Notes: a model not told the origin generated them from the letters alone. A stretch of DNA of 64,000 nt from Nannobrachium achirus (GCA_963921795.1 OY997655.1:12580730-12644729), one strand, 5' to 3'. Numbered from the stretch's first letter, positions 35,592 to 48,110 are shown. Program-made: numbers and translations.

Positions 35592-35790
35592 GAAAATAGC
35601 GGATCTACAAGCATTATATAGATCGGCTATTTTCGAATGAAATGTATATCTGTAGGATTGAAGTGGTTAATGTATGTTTTGTAATAATAATCAATCTACA
35701 AAGCAAATTTGAAACATTAAGGGAGGTCCCCGTCACAAAAGATGTGGGTGGTCTTTGACATGAAAAAAGTCTGAGAACCACTGCTCTAAA
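35592..35790. repeat. Short core and family C end
   Basis: AAAATAGCGGATCTACAAGC and TATAGATCGGCTATTTTC form a core without the GC-rich tip. Reverse family C end TCTGAGAACCACTG at 35770-35783. Confidence 0.55.
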
Positions 35791-36158
35791 TGTGCATTCA
35801 TACCAAATACTACATAATCATTCCAGTGCATGGCATCTTGGTCAGTGAAAAAAAAGAAGCTGTGACTTTGTGTGGCTGGGTTTGCTCCGGGCAGCTCATA
35901 AGCTCTTCGAGTTGAAGAATGCCTCAAACAAAAGTAGCCCCCAGTGACCAAAGTGACAGAAAAAGATTTTTAGTTTTTGGAAACAAACACTATATAAGAC
36001 ACCCCCCCTTCCAGGGACGTGCTGGCCATTGGGTAAAAGCGGGACAACTCCCGAACGGCCGGTTCATTCCCGACCGGTCCAGGCCGGCCATTAGGAAAAA
36101 AATAAAAATAAAATGTCGGCCTTCGTTCCATTTTGGGGGCTGGGCGGCCAACAAAGTA
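35791..36158. other. Unassigned; possible old DNA transposon
   Basis: CAGGGACGTGCTGGCCATTG at 36013 looks like a transposon end, and CCGGCC motifs follow. No partner end found. Confidence 0.35.
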
Positions 36159-36402
36159 AATCGTCACTGTCGGGCAGAAACCTTGTATCTTCAAGTTTCA
36201 AATTCATACATTTTTTTCGCAAAGCAAAGCCCTGCTTCATCATGCAAGGCCGTTGCACAAAAGTAGTGAAAACAGCAGATCTACAAGCACACAACGCCTG
36301 TAGATCGGCTGTTTTCACTAGTTTAAATATTTTTTTAAATGATAAATACAAAACAAACGGTTTTGGACATACAAGATTTTCACCCGACAACGACGAAATA
36401 TA
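36159..36402. mobile_element. Family B element
   Basis: Starts AATCGTCACTGTCGGGCAG and ends CACCCGACAACGACGAAAT. Core arms CAGATCTACAAGCACACAAC and TGTAGATCGGCTGTTTTCAC. The tip of the core is deleted here. Confidence 0.75.
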
Positions 36403-37559
36403 ACTCATGTACAGTAATTGGCCCACTGGCTTGTGACTTGTCATGATCTGAAATGGCAAAGCAGCGCTATAGAGAGAGATCTCTCTCTCTATAGCACGCA
36501 ATGAGGGCCTCTCCAACTCTTTTTCCCAGGCTGAATCAGGGGCCCAGCACGGCCCTGCCGCCCCTCCGGTTGGAGTCCAGACGTGGCCCGGCAGGGTGAA
36601 GAAGAAAAGGGAGGACAAAGTCATTTGTCTTCATTCATCCTTGTTGTGTGATGCTGGGACGCATGCAGAGATGCAGACAAAGAGGAACGAGCACACACGG
36701 TCATCTTTGGTTGTTGTCCAACTTTGTGCTTTGCAAACAAGACTTATTTGGGCTTCCCGCCGCGCAGCGTGGAGATTTTATACCGCCAATGAATGAATCG
36801 TCTCTGTCGGGTGCAGCGTTGCTTTGGTGAACGTGTCTTTTGTGGACACGCCGTTTTAACGACGTCATACGCACCTCGCTTGTGCATCCAGGCTTGTTCC
36901 TGTCCTGTGTTAATGCAGCTGGTGTGACACTACATCTTTTTTAAACGTTGTTGAGGTGTGAACGTAAGGGTTGTTTTTAATACGGTAGATTAGGGGTCTT
37001 CAACTGGGGGTCCGGGAGTACTGCGTGACATGACCAATATAACACAGTACATCTGGTCTACATCTTTGCACAAAGCGCCCAAAGGTTGTTGTACGCCCAG
37101 GGTCACGTTGGCCAAGCTTAAATAAATAGCACCACTCACTTCACACTGGGCGAGATTTTATTTTATTTTAATCAATATGGAAGCCTGCGTGAGGTGTGCA
37201 TAATGGAGGATAATTGTGGACCTGTGCGTCCGTTTTCTGACACTGTTCCTAATTGAAGCTGAAGTGCAACCACCAGGACGCTGTGTGCTGTCCAGAAAGC
37301 ACTCTTTGGATACGTTAGGCACATTCATCACAATGAAAACACTTTGACATGATTCAATTGTTCTTAGTGGTGGAAGAAGTGCTCATTCACTCAGCACAAA
37401 GGTATTAGCAGCAACATAATTACTGTACCAAAGTAAAACAAACAAACACAAAAAATACAACAAGAAGCTGATCTACAAGTTTTGAGATGTTAACACACTC
37501 ACTCCCAAAATGGCATATATTTACTTCTTGGGAAAAATGGGCCCAAACCAAGGGGCAAA
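36403..37559. other. Unassigned; GA palindrome and family A end
   Basis: GCTATAGAGAGAGAT and CTCTCTCTCTATAGC form a 30-base palindrome at 36468-36497. TAGGGGTCTTCAACTGGGGG at 36991 is a family A end fragment. No gene is supported. Confidence 0.4.
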
Positions 37560-37728
37560 CCCTGTTCGCTGTGGTTGAAGCCAATAGCATTAATTTCTGT
37601 TAGCATTTCGGACCGAATATAGAAAGATGGCGCATTTTAAATCGCAGAAAAATACCGGTAGGTTACATTTACGGTCTGTAGAAACCAATGGCGTGACTTT
37701 GTCCATTAATTTTTACGGTCGATGAACC
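37560..37728 (+). repeat. Dispersed repeat family J, copy 2
   Basis: AGCCAATAGCATTAATTTC, TTTACGGTCTGTAGAAACC and ATTAATTTTTACGGTCGATG match copy 1. Confidence 0.6.
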
Positions 37729-37751
37729 AGAGAAACCATTAGCCATGAACA

Positions 37752-37790
37752 TTTTATAAATTGTTGTTGTTGTTGTTGTTGTTGTTGTCG
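37752..37790 (+). repeat. (GTT)n microsatellite
   Basis: About 12 GTT units. Confidence 0.85.
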
Positions 37791-38319
<529 letters not shown>

Positions 38320-38437
38320 TAGAGAGAGAGAGATCAGAGCAGACCAGATAAATGAGGACAGCTTTGTGTGTTTCTGCGGTGAGATAAGATGTGTGTCTTA
38401 TCTTCGCCGTGACACAAACCACTTCCAACACCCTTAA

Positions 38438-38538
<101 letters not shown>

Positions 38539-38588
38539 CCGCGCGCATGGAGCTGAAACGATTTCTCCAGTGATCTTCGTAGTATCTG

Positions 38589-38589
<1 letters not shown>

Positions 38590-38640
<51 letters not shown>
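38590..38640 (+). repeat. (CT)n microsatellite
   Basis: About 25 CT units. Confidence 0.95.
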
Positions 38641-38642
<2 letters not shown>

Positions 38643-38989
38643 GTTTCTTTCATTCTGTCTGTCTGTGTGTGTCTCTCTCTCTCTCTGCTCTGTGTGTCCC
38701 AGGCCTCCATTCTTCAGTGGTATGAAGAACATTGGCCTCTTCTGATAGGTCCTCCCAGGGGACATCAGTTGTCAGGCCAGATGACGGACAGCCCATCTCA
38801 CCTGTCAGCTCGCTGAGGAGGAGAGAGGAGAACTACACCTCCTATACCGCCTATAATGAGCACCAGGGCTTCACCCAAACAGAGACATATCGTATGGTTC
38901 AGTACAGGTCTGGAGTGGGGAGGAGAGGAGAGGAGAAGAGAGGCGAGGGGAGTGGAGTGGAGTGGGGACTTCAAGACCACATATATATT
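38641..38989. other. No recognised feature
   Basis: GAGAGGAGA-rich sequence at 38918-38965. No gene. Confidence 0.35.
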
Positions 38990-39077
38990 CAGAAATATCG
39001 CTGAAAAATAGGCTTAATTTACAGTCTGTATAACCAATGGCATGACTCTGACTGTCCATTTCTTTTTTACAGTCTAT
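38990..39077 (+). repeat. Dispersed repeat family J, copy 3
   Basis: TTTACAGTCTGTATAACC, AATGGCATGACTCTG and TTTTTTACAGTCTATGG. Confidence 0.55.
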
Positions 39078-39420
39078 GGGCATAACAGAGGGAGAGGGGC
39101 AGCAACAGGTCACTGCAGTAACGACAAGAATGTGTGAAAGAACAGCGGATGAGTAACGAGCAACGAGCTCGGGAACCGAAACAGAGTGGACAGTGGCTGT
39201 GAGGGTGAGGGTGTTGCACAGGCCTAAAAGCCAGGGACAGAGAGTGGAGAAAATGGAGAGAGAGAAAGAGAGAGAGAAAGAGAGAGGGCAAAAGAGCACA
39301 GGAGGAAGAAAGATGAGAAACACATGTACTCCTGCTGAGCTCCGTTCTGCTAACCCTTTTAGGACCTTTTAGGAGACCGATTCTAAAAATGCTTTAATCG
39401 AAAGTGTTCGGAAACTTCCA
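39078..39420. other. Unassigned; GA-rich run
   Basis: Interrupted GA repeats at 39257-39290. No gene. Confidence 0.35.
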
Positions 39421-39688
39421 ATTGTCACTGTCGGGCAGAAACCTTGTATCTTCAAGTTTCATATTTTTTTTTGTATTATTATTTTATTAAAGCCCCGCTT
39501 CATTATATAAAAGTGTCGCACAAAAGTAGTGAAAATAGCAGATCTACAAGCACACAACGCCTCGCGGTGTGAGGCGTTGTGTGCTTGTAGATCGGCTCTT
39601 TTAACTATTTAAAATAGTTTCTAAAACAAAAAAAACAGAGGTTTTGGACATTTTCCACCCGACCCGACCCGACAACTGCGAAATATTT
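39421..39688. mobile_element. Family B element
   Basis: Starts ATTGTCACTGTCGGGCAG and ends CCGACAACTGCGAAATA, with CCCGA repeated at the right end. Core at 39529-39604 with arms CACAACGCCTCGCGG/GTGAGGCGTTGTG. Confidence 0.78.
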
Positions 39689-40158
39689 ATTAAAAAAATT
39701 ACAAAACATATATAAGGTTTGCTATATACTGTACACAGCAACAAGAACACCCCGTCTTGAAAGGTAAAAACACCACAAGGTGTTCCCGTACTAAACTGGC
39801 TAACAACGTCAGTGACAGTGAGTGTTGAGCACCATGGAGAGCGACACCCACCCAATGTGGCTGGGAGGAGAGCAGCTTCAGCACCAAGGACAGTGACAGT
39901 GGTAGGGGCTGTTAAGTATGACATCATTTTGTAGGCAGAGGAGAATTTCTGCCCCCAGTTTCCGTGAATCTTTTTACTATTTTTACTATTTATTTACACA
40001 TTTTTCTTCTCTTTGTTGTTGAAAGGAAAGTGTTAGAATTATACTTTAGTCGTTTTTTTTTTTTCTCGGATCTGTTGAAATAGCGAGGGACAGAAAATGC
40101 TCTGGGGGCAGAGTTCTCCTCTGCCTACAAAATGATGTCACGGCTTAAAAGCCCCTAC
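39689..40158. other. No recognised feature
   Basis: GGCAGAGGAGAATTTCTGCC at 39934 and GAGTTCTCCTCTGCCTAC at 40111 are inverted relatives, perhaps an eroded foldback element of about 250 bases. No gene. Confidence 0.4.
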
Positions 40159-40455
40159 TTAAAGGAGTATTTCACCCCCAAAATGACTTTTTTCTTCTAT
40201 TGATTACTCAGGCCATGGAGACATGAGTTCAATGTCACATTCCTAATTTGATTATAGTAAATTTACCCCCATTGACTCCGGATGGGGACCCAAATGCATT
40301 CGGGTCCCCAGCCGGAATCAATTGGAGTGCATTTATTGTAATCAAATTATTGTCTTAGGAATGCAACAAAAAACTAAAAATATTATTGAACTCAAGTCTC
40401 CATGGCATGAGTAATCAAGAGAAAAAAGTAATTTTGGGGTGAACTACTCCTTTAA
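40159..40455. mobile_element. Complete TTAA foldback MITE
   Basis: TTAA at both ends (40159-40162, 40452-40455). Ends AGGAGTATTTCACCCCCAAA and GGGGTGAACTACTCCT continue inward for about 65 bases (GATTACTCAGGCCATGGAGA against TCTCCATGGCATGAGTAATC). A hairpin GGGGACCC/GGGTCCCC lies at the centre. No coding frame. Confidence 0.85.
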
Positions 40456-40563
40456 GTACAAGTATCAATACTGCAATATGGAAATGAACGCTGTTACAAG
40501 AAGAAGTCTGTAATTCAAAATGTACTTGAATAAAAGTGTGAAAGTGTTGGCATCAAAATGTAT

Positions 40564-41474
40564 TTAAAGGACAACTCCGCCCTAAATCACTTCTAGGCTC
40601 ATTTACCTACTTGTATTGATCCAAAAAGACTGCCCATTGGGTCTATTTGGCAGAAATGCCCCTGTTGTCCAGTTTCCCCAGCAGAACCCAGCAGCTCTCA
40701 TAGCATAGAGTGGAGCCTATAAGCCTATCACTTTTACACTATTTGTTGTGGTCAAAAGTGTTTTTATTTTTCATGAATGTGGTATTAGTTACATTACAAA
40801 CACATCCATGTCATCGTTGTCCCACACAAGCCATCACTCTGCTAAACAGATGTTATGCTTTTATGTGTTTTGCCAAGTCCCGGAAAAGATACCCTGTGAT
40901 TGGCCAGTGCAGTCACTTTGATTGGCACTTGTTCCGAATGATCACCCCAAAACATTATTCATGAGATTGTGGTGGCTTGTGTGGGACAACCAAGGCATGG
41001 ATGTGTTTGTAATGACAACTAGTACTACATTCATGAAAAAGAAAATCACTTTTGAACACAACAAATAGTGTAAAAGCGATAAGCTTATAGGCTCCACTGA
41101 GTCCACTCTATGCTATGACAGCTGCTACGTTCTGAAGGGGAAACTGGACAACAAGGGCATTTCTGCCTAAAGGACAATTCCGCCCTAAATAGCATTTAGG
41201 CAAATTTTCCTACTTATATTGATCCAAAATGACTGTTCATGGGGTCCATTAGGCAGAAATGCCCCTGGTGTCCAGTTTCTCCAGCAGAACCCAGCAGCCC
41301 TCACAGCATAGGGTGGACAGCTTGTGTGGGATAACCAAGGCATGGATGTGTTTGTAATGACAACTAGTAACACAATTCATGAAAAAGAAAAATCACTTTT
41401 GCCCACAACAACTAGTGTAAAAGCGATAGGCTTATAGGCTCCACACTATGCTAGGGGGCTGCTGGGTCCTTTAA
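40564..41474. mobile_element. TTAA foldback element with partial second copy
   Basis: Starts TTAAAGGACAACTCCGCCC. Long inverted arms at about 40650-40760 and 41050-41170 (GGCAGAAATGCCC…). At 41171 a second, partial copy begins (AAAGGACAATTCCGCCC) and runs to GGGTCCTTTAAA. TTAA occurs at both outer edges. AGCATAGAGTGGA motifs mark each arm. Confidence 0.75.
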
Positions 41475-41489
41475 AGTACAAAAAGTAAA

Positions 41490-41760
41490 AGTACAAAAGC
41501 TCACAACGCGCTGTGAGCTTGTAGATCTGTAATTTTCAAACAGCCTATAGGTATAAAAAAGGGCTAAAGTGGTTTGTATAATCATGTATATCTGAAAAGT
41601 AACTAGTAACTAAAGTTCTCAAATAGATTTAGTGAAATAAAAGAGATGTACAGTAGTGGAGTAGAAGAAGTAATAGTATTGGAAACTGGGAATACTTCAG
41701 GAAAGTACAAATACCTCAAAAGTTTACTTAAGTACATTTAGTTACTTACTTTACACCTTT
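41490..41760. repeat. Core and AGTAC-rich repeat
   Basis: AAAGCTCACAACGCGCTGTG and AGCTTGTAGATCTGTAATTT form a short core. AGTAC-type phrases follow to 41755. Confidence 0.5.
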
Positions 41761-41940
41761 GGCATTTGAGCCACGGACCACCACTTGATGGGAAGTAGCC
41801 TCTCAGACCCAAAATGTAGAATATTTTGTTATTGTTGGATAATATTTTGTCCACAATGCCATGCTCTGTAGGATAGGAGATACCAGATAATTGATTAAAA
41901 GAACAATTCTTCTAAAGACCTATTCTCTCATTGTGTAGAC

Positions 41941-42317
41941 CAGGGGTCAGCAACCTTTTTATAATGAAGTGCCATGATTTTATTTTCTAGACAGTCAGTG
42001 TGCCATGTCAACAGCCTTTGAATTTTAATGACACCCCATAACAACTCCAGACATATTTTGATTGTCAGGTTCTAATGATCATTAGACTCAAGCCATAATC
42101 CACCTATCTCCCCGACTCCCTCCCCAGTCAAAGTTCAGGGTTTTAATGAATGTAGAATTATGTGCGGGATGGATTTGTGCAAATTAGGCGACCTAATTTG
42201 ACCAAGTTAAAAACAATATCTGATTTTAAAATATAAATCCTCTCTCTCACACTTCTGCCAGTGATCACCCTCCCCTGTGCCAATGTTTGCACCCGTGCCT
42301 AAGGTTGCCTAGCCCTG
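41941..42317 (+). mobile_element. hAT element (CAGGGGTCAGCAACC)
   Basis: Starts CAGGGGTCAGCAACCTTTTT and ends AAGGTTGCCTAGCCCTG. Fragments of the same family lie at 4906, 32155 and 62848. The 8-base flanks do not match. Confidence 0.75.
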
Positions 42318-42324
42318 CCATATA

Positions 42325-42367
42325 CCCTCGGAGACACGGGGAGAACATGCAAACTCCACACAGAAAA
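42325..42367 (-). mobile_element. LINE/SINE tail fragment (L2-like)
   Basis: GGGGAGAACATGCAAACTCC is shared with 9596-9720. Confidence 0.5.
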
Positions 42368-42433
42368 TCACTACTGGTTTAGACAGTTTAGGAGGTATGA
42401 GGTTTCCACCCGACAGGGACGATATCATCTCGT

Positions 42434-42863
42434 TAGGCACGTGCACACATAGACATCCCCTGCCTTTTTACCCATCTGTAAAAAGTACCCTCTCCAGACC
42501 ATGAATGCAGTTTTTACTATGGTGAAATAAATGCAAATGGCCTCTTTCCATGCCATACCTGAAGGCAGCATTCAAGAGAATTGCCTTGTCCAAACTCTCC
42601 TGAACTTGAATGCAGCATCTTAACCTCTTATGAAAGAATTAGTGTGTAGAAATCATGCCACAACGCCACATCTCCAGTATTCACTTGAGTATGCTTAGTT
42701 CATTGTGGTATCAAGTACCGGAATTAGCCGACCTCCAATCTCTCAACACGTCGCAGCACAACGCGTTGAGAGCTTGGAGGTCTGCTATTTTTGATATTTC
42801 TACCAAAAGGCCCTTTTAGAAATGTCAGCCCCCTGCCTCTCTAACATTCTCTGCACGTCCCTG
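42434..42863. mobile_element. hAT family D element, copy 3
   Basis: Starts TAGGCACGTGCACACATAG and ends CTCTGCACGTCCCTG. Core at 42719-42792 with arms GACCTCCAATC/GCTTGGAGGTC. A family B end (GTTTCCACCCGACAGGGACG, 42401) abuts the left side. No clear duplication. Confidence 0.8.
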
Positions 42864-43183
42864 GAACACACCGATTGGCTGACAACTCGGTATGGAAGCT
42901 CGCAGCTCTCTCTCGTCAGTCACAGAGGGACGATGGTTATCCAGTGTTCAATCAGCCACGGCTCATTACCTTTTCTTTGTGTACTCGGAATGTTGTTTAT
43001 TGTGGCAGAATTAGCGCGGTCACCGGGGCTTAGCCTGTAGCGCTTAGCCTGCAGCGTCATCGCTGCTCCAAGGCTTCCAATTCATCTTCGTCTTCTGCCC
43101 TGCTGCCAGCGTGATGTGTTGCATCGATCGCTAAGACTTTGTACGGGAACGGAGTGAAAGGGGGCGAGAGGGAGTGACGGGGA

Positions 43184-43190
<7 letters not shown>
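42864..43190. other. No recognised feature
   Basis: No supported gene or repeat. Confidence 0.35.
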
Positions 43191-43253
<63 letters not shown>

Positions 43254-43268
43254 AGTGACGGGGAAGAC

Positions 43269-43318
<50 letters not shown>
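43191..43318 (+). repeat. Two (GA)n arrays with a shared junction
   Basis: (GA)n runs at about 43191-43246 and 43276-43316. GAGTGACGGGGAAGACAGAG precedes both, so the unit was duplicated. Confidence 0.92.
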
Positions 43319-43320
<2 letters not shown>

Positions 43321-43349
43321 GGAGATGGGGACAAAGGGAGGATACAGAG

Positions 43350-44104
43350 CAGTGGTTCTCGCAGGGGTCTGTTCCACCGGCAAAGAACCGGTTCTGGTTC
43401 TTTCTCCCGCCTATATAGGATGAACCAGAGGTGAGCTTTTCCACAGAGAAGCGGAGTTGGTTCCGAACCGTAAAAGTTGGTTCCGAACGGGAAACACAAA
43501 ATCCTTGGTTCCTCTGATTCAATCATGGTTCAATCTGGTGGAAACGCAAGCCGGTTCACAAGAACGAACCAAGGTTCCAAAAAAGTTGAACCGGCACTGG
43601 TTCTGGAACCAAGGTTCTTTTGGTGGAAAAGGCCCCAAAGTGGGGGTCCAGGCACCCTAGGGTGCCCTGATGCAAGTCCAGGGGTGGTACAAGTTACTTT
43701 GATCATATTTGCAATGTATCAGTTTATGTAGTTTATCAGTTTACCCACTCAAACCCTCCAAACCTTCTTACCAAAAATAGAACATCAACAAGCTGACGAC
43801 GCGTCACGTTGCGACGCATTGTGAGCTTATAGATCGTCTATTTTGGGTGGACGTTCCCACCAGAATAGGGATGCTGGTGTTAAAGTAGTTCACTGTCAGT
43901 TAGAAAGTTATTTTCAATCTGTTGTAATGGAAAGTAATATTCCATAAAGTTTTCCTCATGCCAAATTGAATCTTAGGGGGGAATATTTACATATTTATGT
44001 ACCTTAATATGACTTGAATGTAACATGCTACGATGTATCAATGTCATTTGGGTGCCTTGGATGAAATGTTTTTTACAAGGGTGACCGGAGTTTGAGAACC
44101 ACTG
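43350..44104. mobile_element. hAT element (CAGTGGTTCTC) with nested MITE and core
   Basis: Starts CAGTGGTTCTCGC and ends GGAGTTTGAGAACCACTG. ATACAGAG and ATATAGAG flank it (7 of 8). Body GGGTGCCCTGATGCAAG and GGGTGCCTTGGATGAAA. A MITE at 43364-43636 is nested, and a core palindrome (GACGACGCGTCACG/GCGACGCATTGTG) lies at 43773-43846. Confidence 0.82.
43364..43636. mobile_element. MITE with GAACC-rich ends
   Basis: Left GGGGTCTGTTCCACCGGC and right GGTGGAAAAGGCCCC are inverted, with AACCGG/GGTTCC motifs throughout. The end resembles the Harbinger-like MITE end (GGCCCTTTTCCACCGG). The target duplication is not clear. Confidence 0.6.
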
Positions 44105-44112
44105 ATATAGAG

Positions 44113-44290
44113 CATGGGTCTTCAACAGGGGGTCCGGGACACCAATAGGGGGGCATCAAAGTTTCTACAGCGGGACGCTTAATATTTGTGCGATAGGAAC
44201 TTTTAATGATGTTTGTACTGAATGTCTGAAAATACACATTGACATGAATCCAACATTATTGTCAAACGTATCTCTGAAGCCATCAAAGGG
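44113..44290 (+). mobile_element. hAT family A fragment
   Basis: GGGTCTTCAACAGGGGGTCC, then GAAAATACACATTGACATGA, as in family A bodies at 4370 and 29340. No core in this copy. Confidence 0.5.
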
Positions 44291-44562
44291 GGAGCCAGTC
44301 TCATATCTCTCGATGGTCAACAGACATCACTGAGAGACGATCGGCTAAACATAGTGAGCTAAGCTTTGAAAAACCTCGTCAAATTGCCAAAATCTAAATC
44401 TTCAGATAGTTAAAATTAGCATGAATTTGAAAACATAGTCAGAATAGTGTTTGTGATCATGTATGTACTTAAAGACATTTGAGAGCGGTTCACTGTGCAA
44501 TTAAGTCAACATGCAAGGGGAGTATTTCTGATGAGCAGAGCAACTATTGAAGATATTTGGAG

Positions 44563-45086
44563 CAGGGGTTGACACTAAGGTCTCAGAGGCACTTGCCCAT
44601 CGGGCAAGTACAGGTCACGTTCTACTTGCCCGAAGGTAATGCCCACTTGCCCGAAAAGTAAATCGTCCATTATAAAATGATAGGTACGATTTTAATTACC
44701 GCTCAATTTAACACTTATTTCTTTACTTTCTGGGGCTGTGCGATAAAATGTCATACCTCACTACCTCCAAATCCAAATACCAAATACTTAAGCTATGATT
44801 GAATATTTCTATGGTTTCACACTTGTTATTGTATATTTTTAAATGTAGCAACAGTAAAAACAGCAGGTAAGCAGTGCTCTTATTTTACATTCCACAGAGC
44901 AGAAGACAGAGCACTCTGGCCACGTTCAGGTGTTTAGACAGATATCTCGTGTTGTGTTTATAGACATTTGTGTCCCCTCTCAAATGAGCACTTGCCCTGT
45001 CGGGCAACCTGAAAGCCAACTTCACCTGCCCTGACGTTTTATTTACCTGCCGGGGGCAGGTGGGCAAGCCTTAGTGTCAATGCCTG
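44563..45086. mobile_element. hAT-like element (CAGGGGTTGACACTAAGG)
   Basis: Starts CAGGGGTTGACACTAAGG and ends CTTAGTGTCAATGCCTG. GGCAAGT/ACTTGCCC motifs are repeated near both ends. The flanks share only TGGAG. No core palindrome, unlike its neighbours. Confidence 0.75.
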
Positions 45087-45251
45087 TGGAGTTATATCAT
45101 GGCAAGGTTTTGATTGATGTGTACATCAGAAATGTAAACAGCATGAGGTACAATCAGACATTTAAGGGCCCTATCTTGTGCACTGTAAATATTCTTGGTA
45201 GTGATACATCGACACGTTGCAAGCTTGTAGATTGTCTATTTGTGCCATTTT
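45087..45251. other. Half core
   Basis: CGTTGCAAGCTTGTAGATTG at 45215-45234 is one core arm. Otherwise nothing. Confidence 0.4.
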
Positions 45252-45498
45252 ATATATCGTCGTTGTCGGGTGGAAACCTTGTAACTTTCAAATGTGTACG
45301 TTTTTTCGCAAAGTAAAGCCCTGCTTCATCATACAAGGGCGTCGCACAAAAGTAGTGAAAACAACAAATCTACAACCATACAACGTGGTGTGCTTGTAGA
45401 TCGGCTGTTTTCACTAGTTTAAATCATTTTTAAAATGATAAATGCAAAACGAATGGTTTTGGACGTACAAGATTTTCACCCGACAATGACGATATATA
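45252..45498. mobile_element. Family B element, complete
   Basis: Starts ATATATCGTCGTTGTCGGG and ends CCCGACAATGACGATATAT, an inverted pair. Core at 45355-45415, short-tipped. Phrases AAAGCCCTGCTTCATCATAC and AAATGATAAATGCAAAACG mark the family. Confidence 0.82.
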
Positions 45499-45918
45499 AA
45501 AAATGGAATGGAATGATAGATTTATGGCATTTATGGTCCATATAGGCTAAAAGGATAACACAAAAAAATGTACAACAACCCAAACCCTCTACCAAAAGTG
45601 TCCACTGTCTCTCTTTGAGACACAACAAGTGGAGGAAAGCGGGAGCAGAATGAGATATGGCTGGGGAGGAAGCAGACAACAGGAGGAACAGGGAACAATG
45701 GGGAGACACAACAGACAAGAGGAGTAAATCAAAGCCAGCCAGAATAAAAACACAGGGGAGGGAGACGCGACCCGCAGACACAGGGACAGTGAATAAGGAA
45801 GATGAGAAGAGGAGAGGGAGGGGGAGGGGGAGGGAGGGGAGGGGGGAGGGAGGGCAGACGGCCGGAACCAAAAGTGAGAGGATAAAGAAGCCAAAGCAAC
45901 AAGACGAGCACTGCTGAC
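45499..45918. other. No recognised gene; G/A-rich tract
   Basis: GGGAGGGGGAGGGGGAGGGA at about 45815-45855 is purine-rich. The open frames here are low-complexity and not supported as genes. Confidence 0.4.
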
Positions 45919-46262
45919 CAGGGGTGTGGCACCAAATGCTGGGCCCTGGGTACAAGGATTCCCCCATGAATGTTCTTCATAGGGGGAGGGGGTTTCTATG
46001 TCAGTGGTGCTCAAACCTTTTCATGTGAAGGACCCCCAAAATGATATGTATTTGGCCACGGACCCCCATCTCAAAATATCTAGTAGGGACCCCCTAGAAG
46101 CAAGATTTGAGTCACAAATGTTCGCTTTAAAAATACATATATTCAAAAATGTGCACAACTTTTCAAAAATAGCAGATCTACAAGCTGCCGCGCTGCGAGC
46201 TTGTATATCAATAATGAAGGCCCCCTCTACCTTGGGCCCTAGTAACTCAGTCCCACTTTTTT
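45919..46262. mobile_element. hAT family O, second copy
   Basis: Starts CAGGGGTGTGGCACC. Same body as 33960 (TGGGCCCTGGGTACAAGG; TTGGGCCCTAGTAACTCAG), same nested family C start (46004) and core (46164-46212). The right terminal repeat is lost. Confidence 0.7.
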
Positions 46263-47330
46263 GGGAAGGAAGGGGAATTGGCACACACAGCTCCCAGGAA
46301 TGTATTAACTACTGATACAATGTACAGTCTTTTTAATTTTAATGTACTTGTAGTCATAGTCTTTTGAATAAAATTCCATTTAGTTTTAGTCATATTTTAG
46401 TTATCTGAAATGTTGTAGTTTTAGTAGTTTTAGTCGACTAAATATCATAAGATTTTAGTTCCTATGCAGGGGAAAACGCAGGAATAACCAGTGAGCCACT
46501 GTATGTTGTGGTATAGTACAAAAGTAGGCCTATGTTGATTGCACAGTATGTTCTATAGGTAGGCTACTATAGGACCATAATGGACATGGTGACTTACTGA
46601 CTGCTTCATAGGATAATGTCTGTGCAGCCCAGACCTTCTTAGTGCACAGGCTTTGAGAAAAGCCTTTTGAGAAAATAGGAAGTCGCCTGTGTATTTCTAT
46701 CTGTTCTGTGTGCGGGTCCCTGCCATGGAAGTGTCTTTGTGAGGAGTGGGGTGGGGGCAGGATGACATGGTTCTATGTTTGTATGAATGAAAGGACCTTG
46801 GTCTATATTTGAGTAACTGGCTGATAAAGGCACAGGATGTTATGATGTGTTTCATGAACCATTAGTTGGGAAGAAGTGCATCGTGACATTGAGTCACCGT
46901 ATGAAAAGCATCACGGTGTAAAAACTAATGGATGAGACGGAGTATTCTTTCTTTGGTCTGATCGGAGCAAAACCACTCCAAACTCAGAAGTAAGTACAAA
47001 TGGAAGGAGATGACGAACTGCATTCAAAACTCATGTTGTGTTCCCTGTTGATGTGTCATTGAAAATGTACCCTGAAGTAGCTGAACGAACTACTTGAAAG
47101 CTATTTTGAAAGTAGTGAATCTAGACACAAGCTATTCGTACATGTACACTGGCATAAGAGAGATCATTCACTTGTAAGAATGGGACTGGGACAAATTATC
47201 CAGTGTGTTTATTGCTTTGATTAACATTTTCAAGTTAACAATCAGATAATTTTAAAGCAAGGAGATAAGCCATTTCTGTCTGTTTTGTTTCTTTTCATGA
47301 AAAGCTTGATACTTATTGTTGATACTTAGT
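46263..47330. other. No recognised feature
   Basis: TTTTAGTCATATTTTAG-like repeats at 46350-46450. No gene seen. Confidence 0.4.
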
Positions 47331-48110
47331 CTTGATACTTAACTACGTTTTTCAATAGGGGACAATTCTTCGGTAGGGGAGTCAAGAATGGGTTTGCCAC
47401 TCTGACATTACGCTCTGGCTTCACTGTGATGTCACACTAACAGAATCCCTTTTATGCCCATGCATGGAGTTCCCTGATGTCATTAATATTAAGCCCATAT
47501 CTAACAGGACTTCATATGGGAGTGCCCATATATGAAGGCCACATAGGCCACTTACCACACTAACAGAATACATTTAGGGTGTGCCAAATGTAGTTCTAAG
47601 AGCGGCCATTTCTTGGATCAACACAGCCTTACACAGGTGTTCTGATTGGAGTAGAGCATTAGTTCTATGCAATCAAACAATTGAAACACCTGTGTTTTGA
47701 CCCAAAAAATGGCCGCTAAGGACTACAATTGCGTCACCGTTGGCCCACACTATAAAGTATAGCCAAGACAGATGGCCAAGACAGCCCATATCTGTGTGGC
47801 TGGTACTACAGACAGGGATCTCTATTTTGGGCATAAAAGGGTATGATGTCAGATGTCATAGACATCATAGGACTTTCACATAACAAATAACTGAGTAAGC
47901 ATGTTTGGGCTCTCACAGCATATCTCCATACAGTACATGGATCTCCATATATGGGTACCAGGGGTCTCCATATATGGGTACCTGGTCCGATATACATCAC
48001 TGGCCAGATGGCAAAGACATGGCGAGGTCGCTTGTCGCCCTGAGGCGTCTTACTAGTATTATCAATGGTACTGTAATAATTTCTTGTAAATATGACGTCA
48101 TGGACCGATA
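47331..48110. repeat. Unclassified repeat with hairpin
   Basis: GCGGCCATTTCTTGG and ACACAGGTGTTCTG pair with ACACCTGTGTTTTG and CCAAAAAATGGCCGC (47600-47715). CCATATATGGGTACC occurs twice at 47946-47982. Probably a DNA transposon; ends not found. Confidence 0.4.

Noticed and set aside
45476..46014. Frames of 141-163 codons on the minus strand
   Set aside because: Low-complexity Ser/Leu/Pro translation of a purine-rich tract running into a hAT element.
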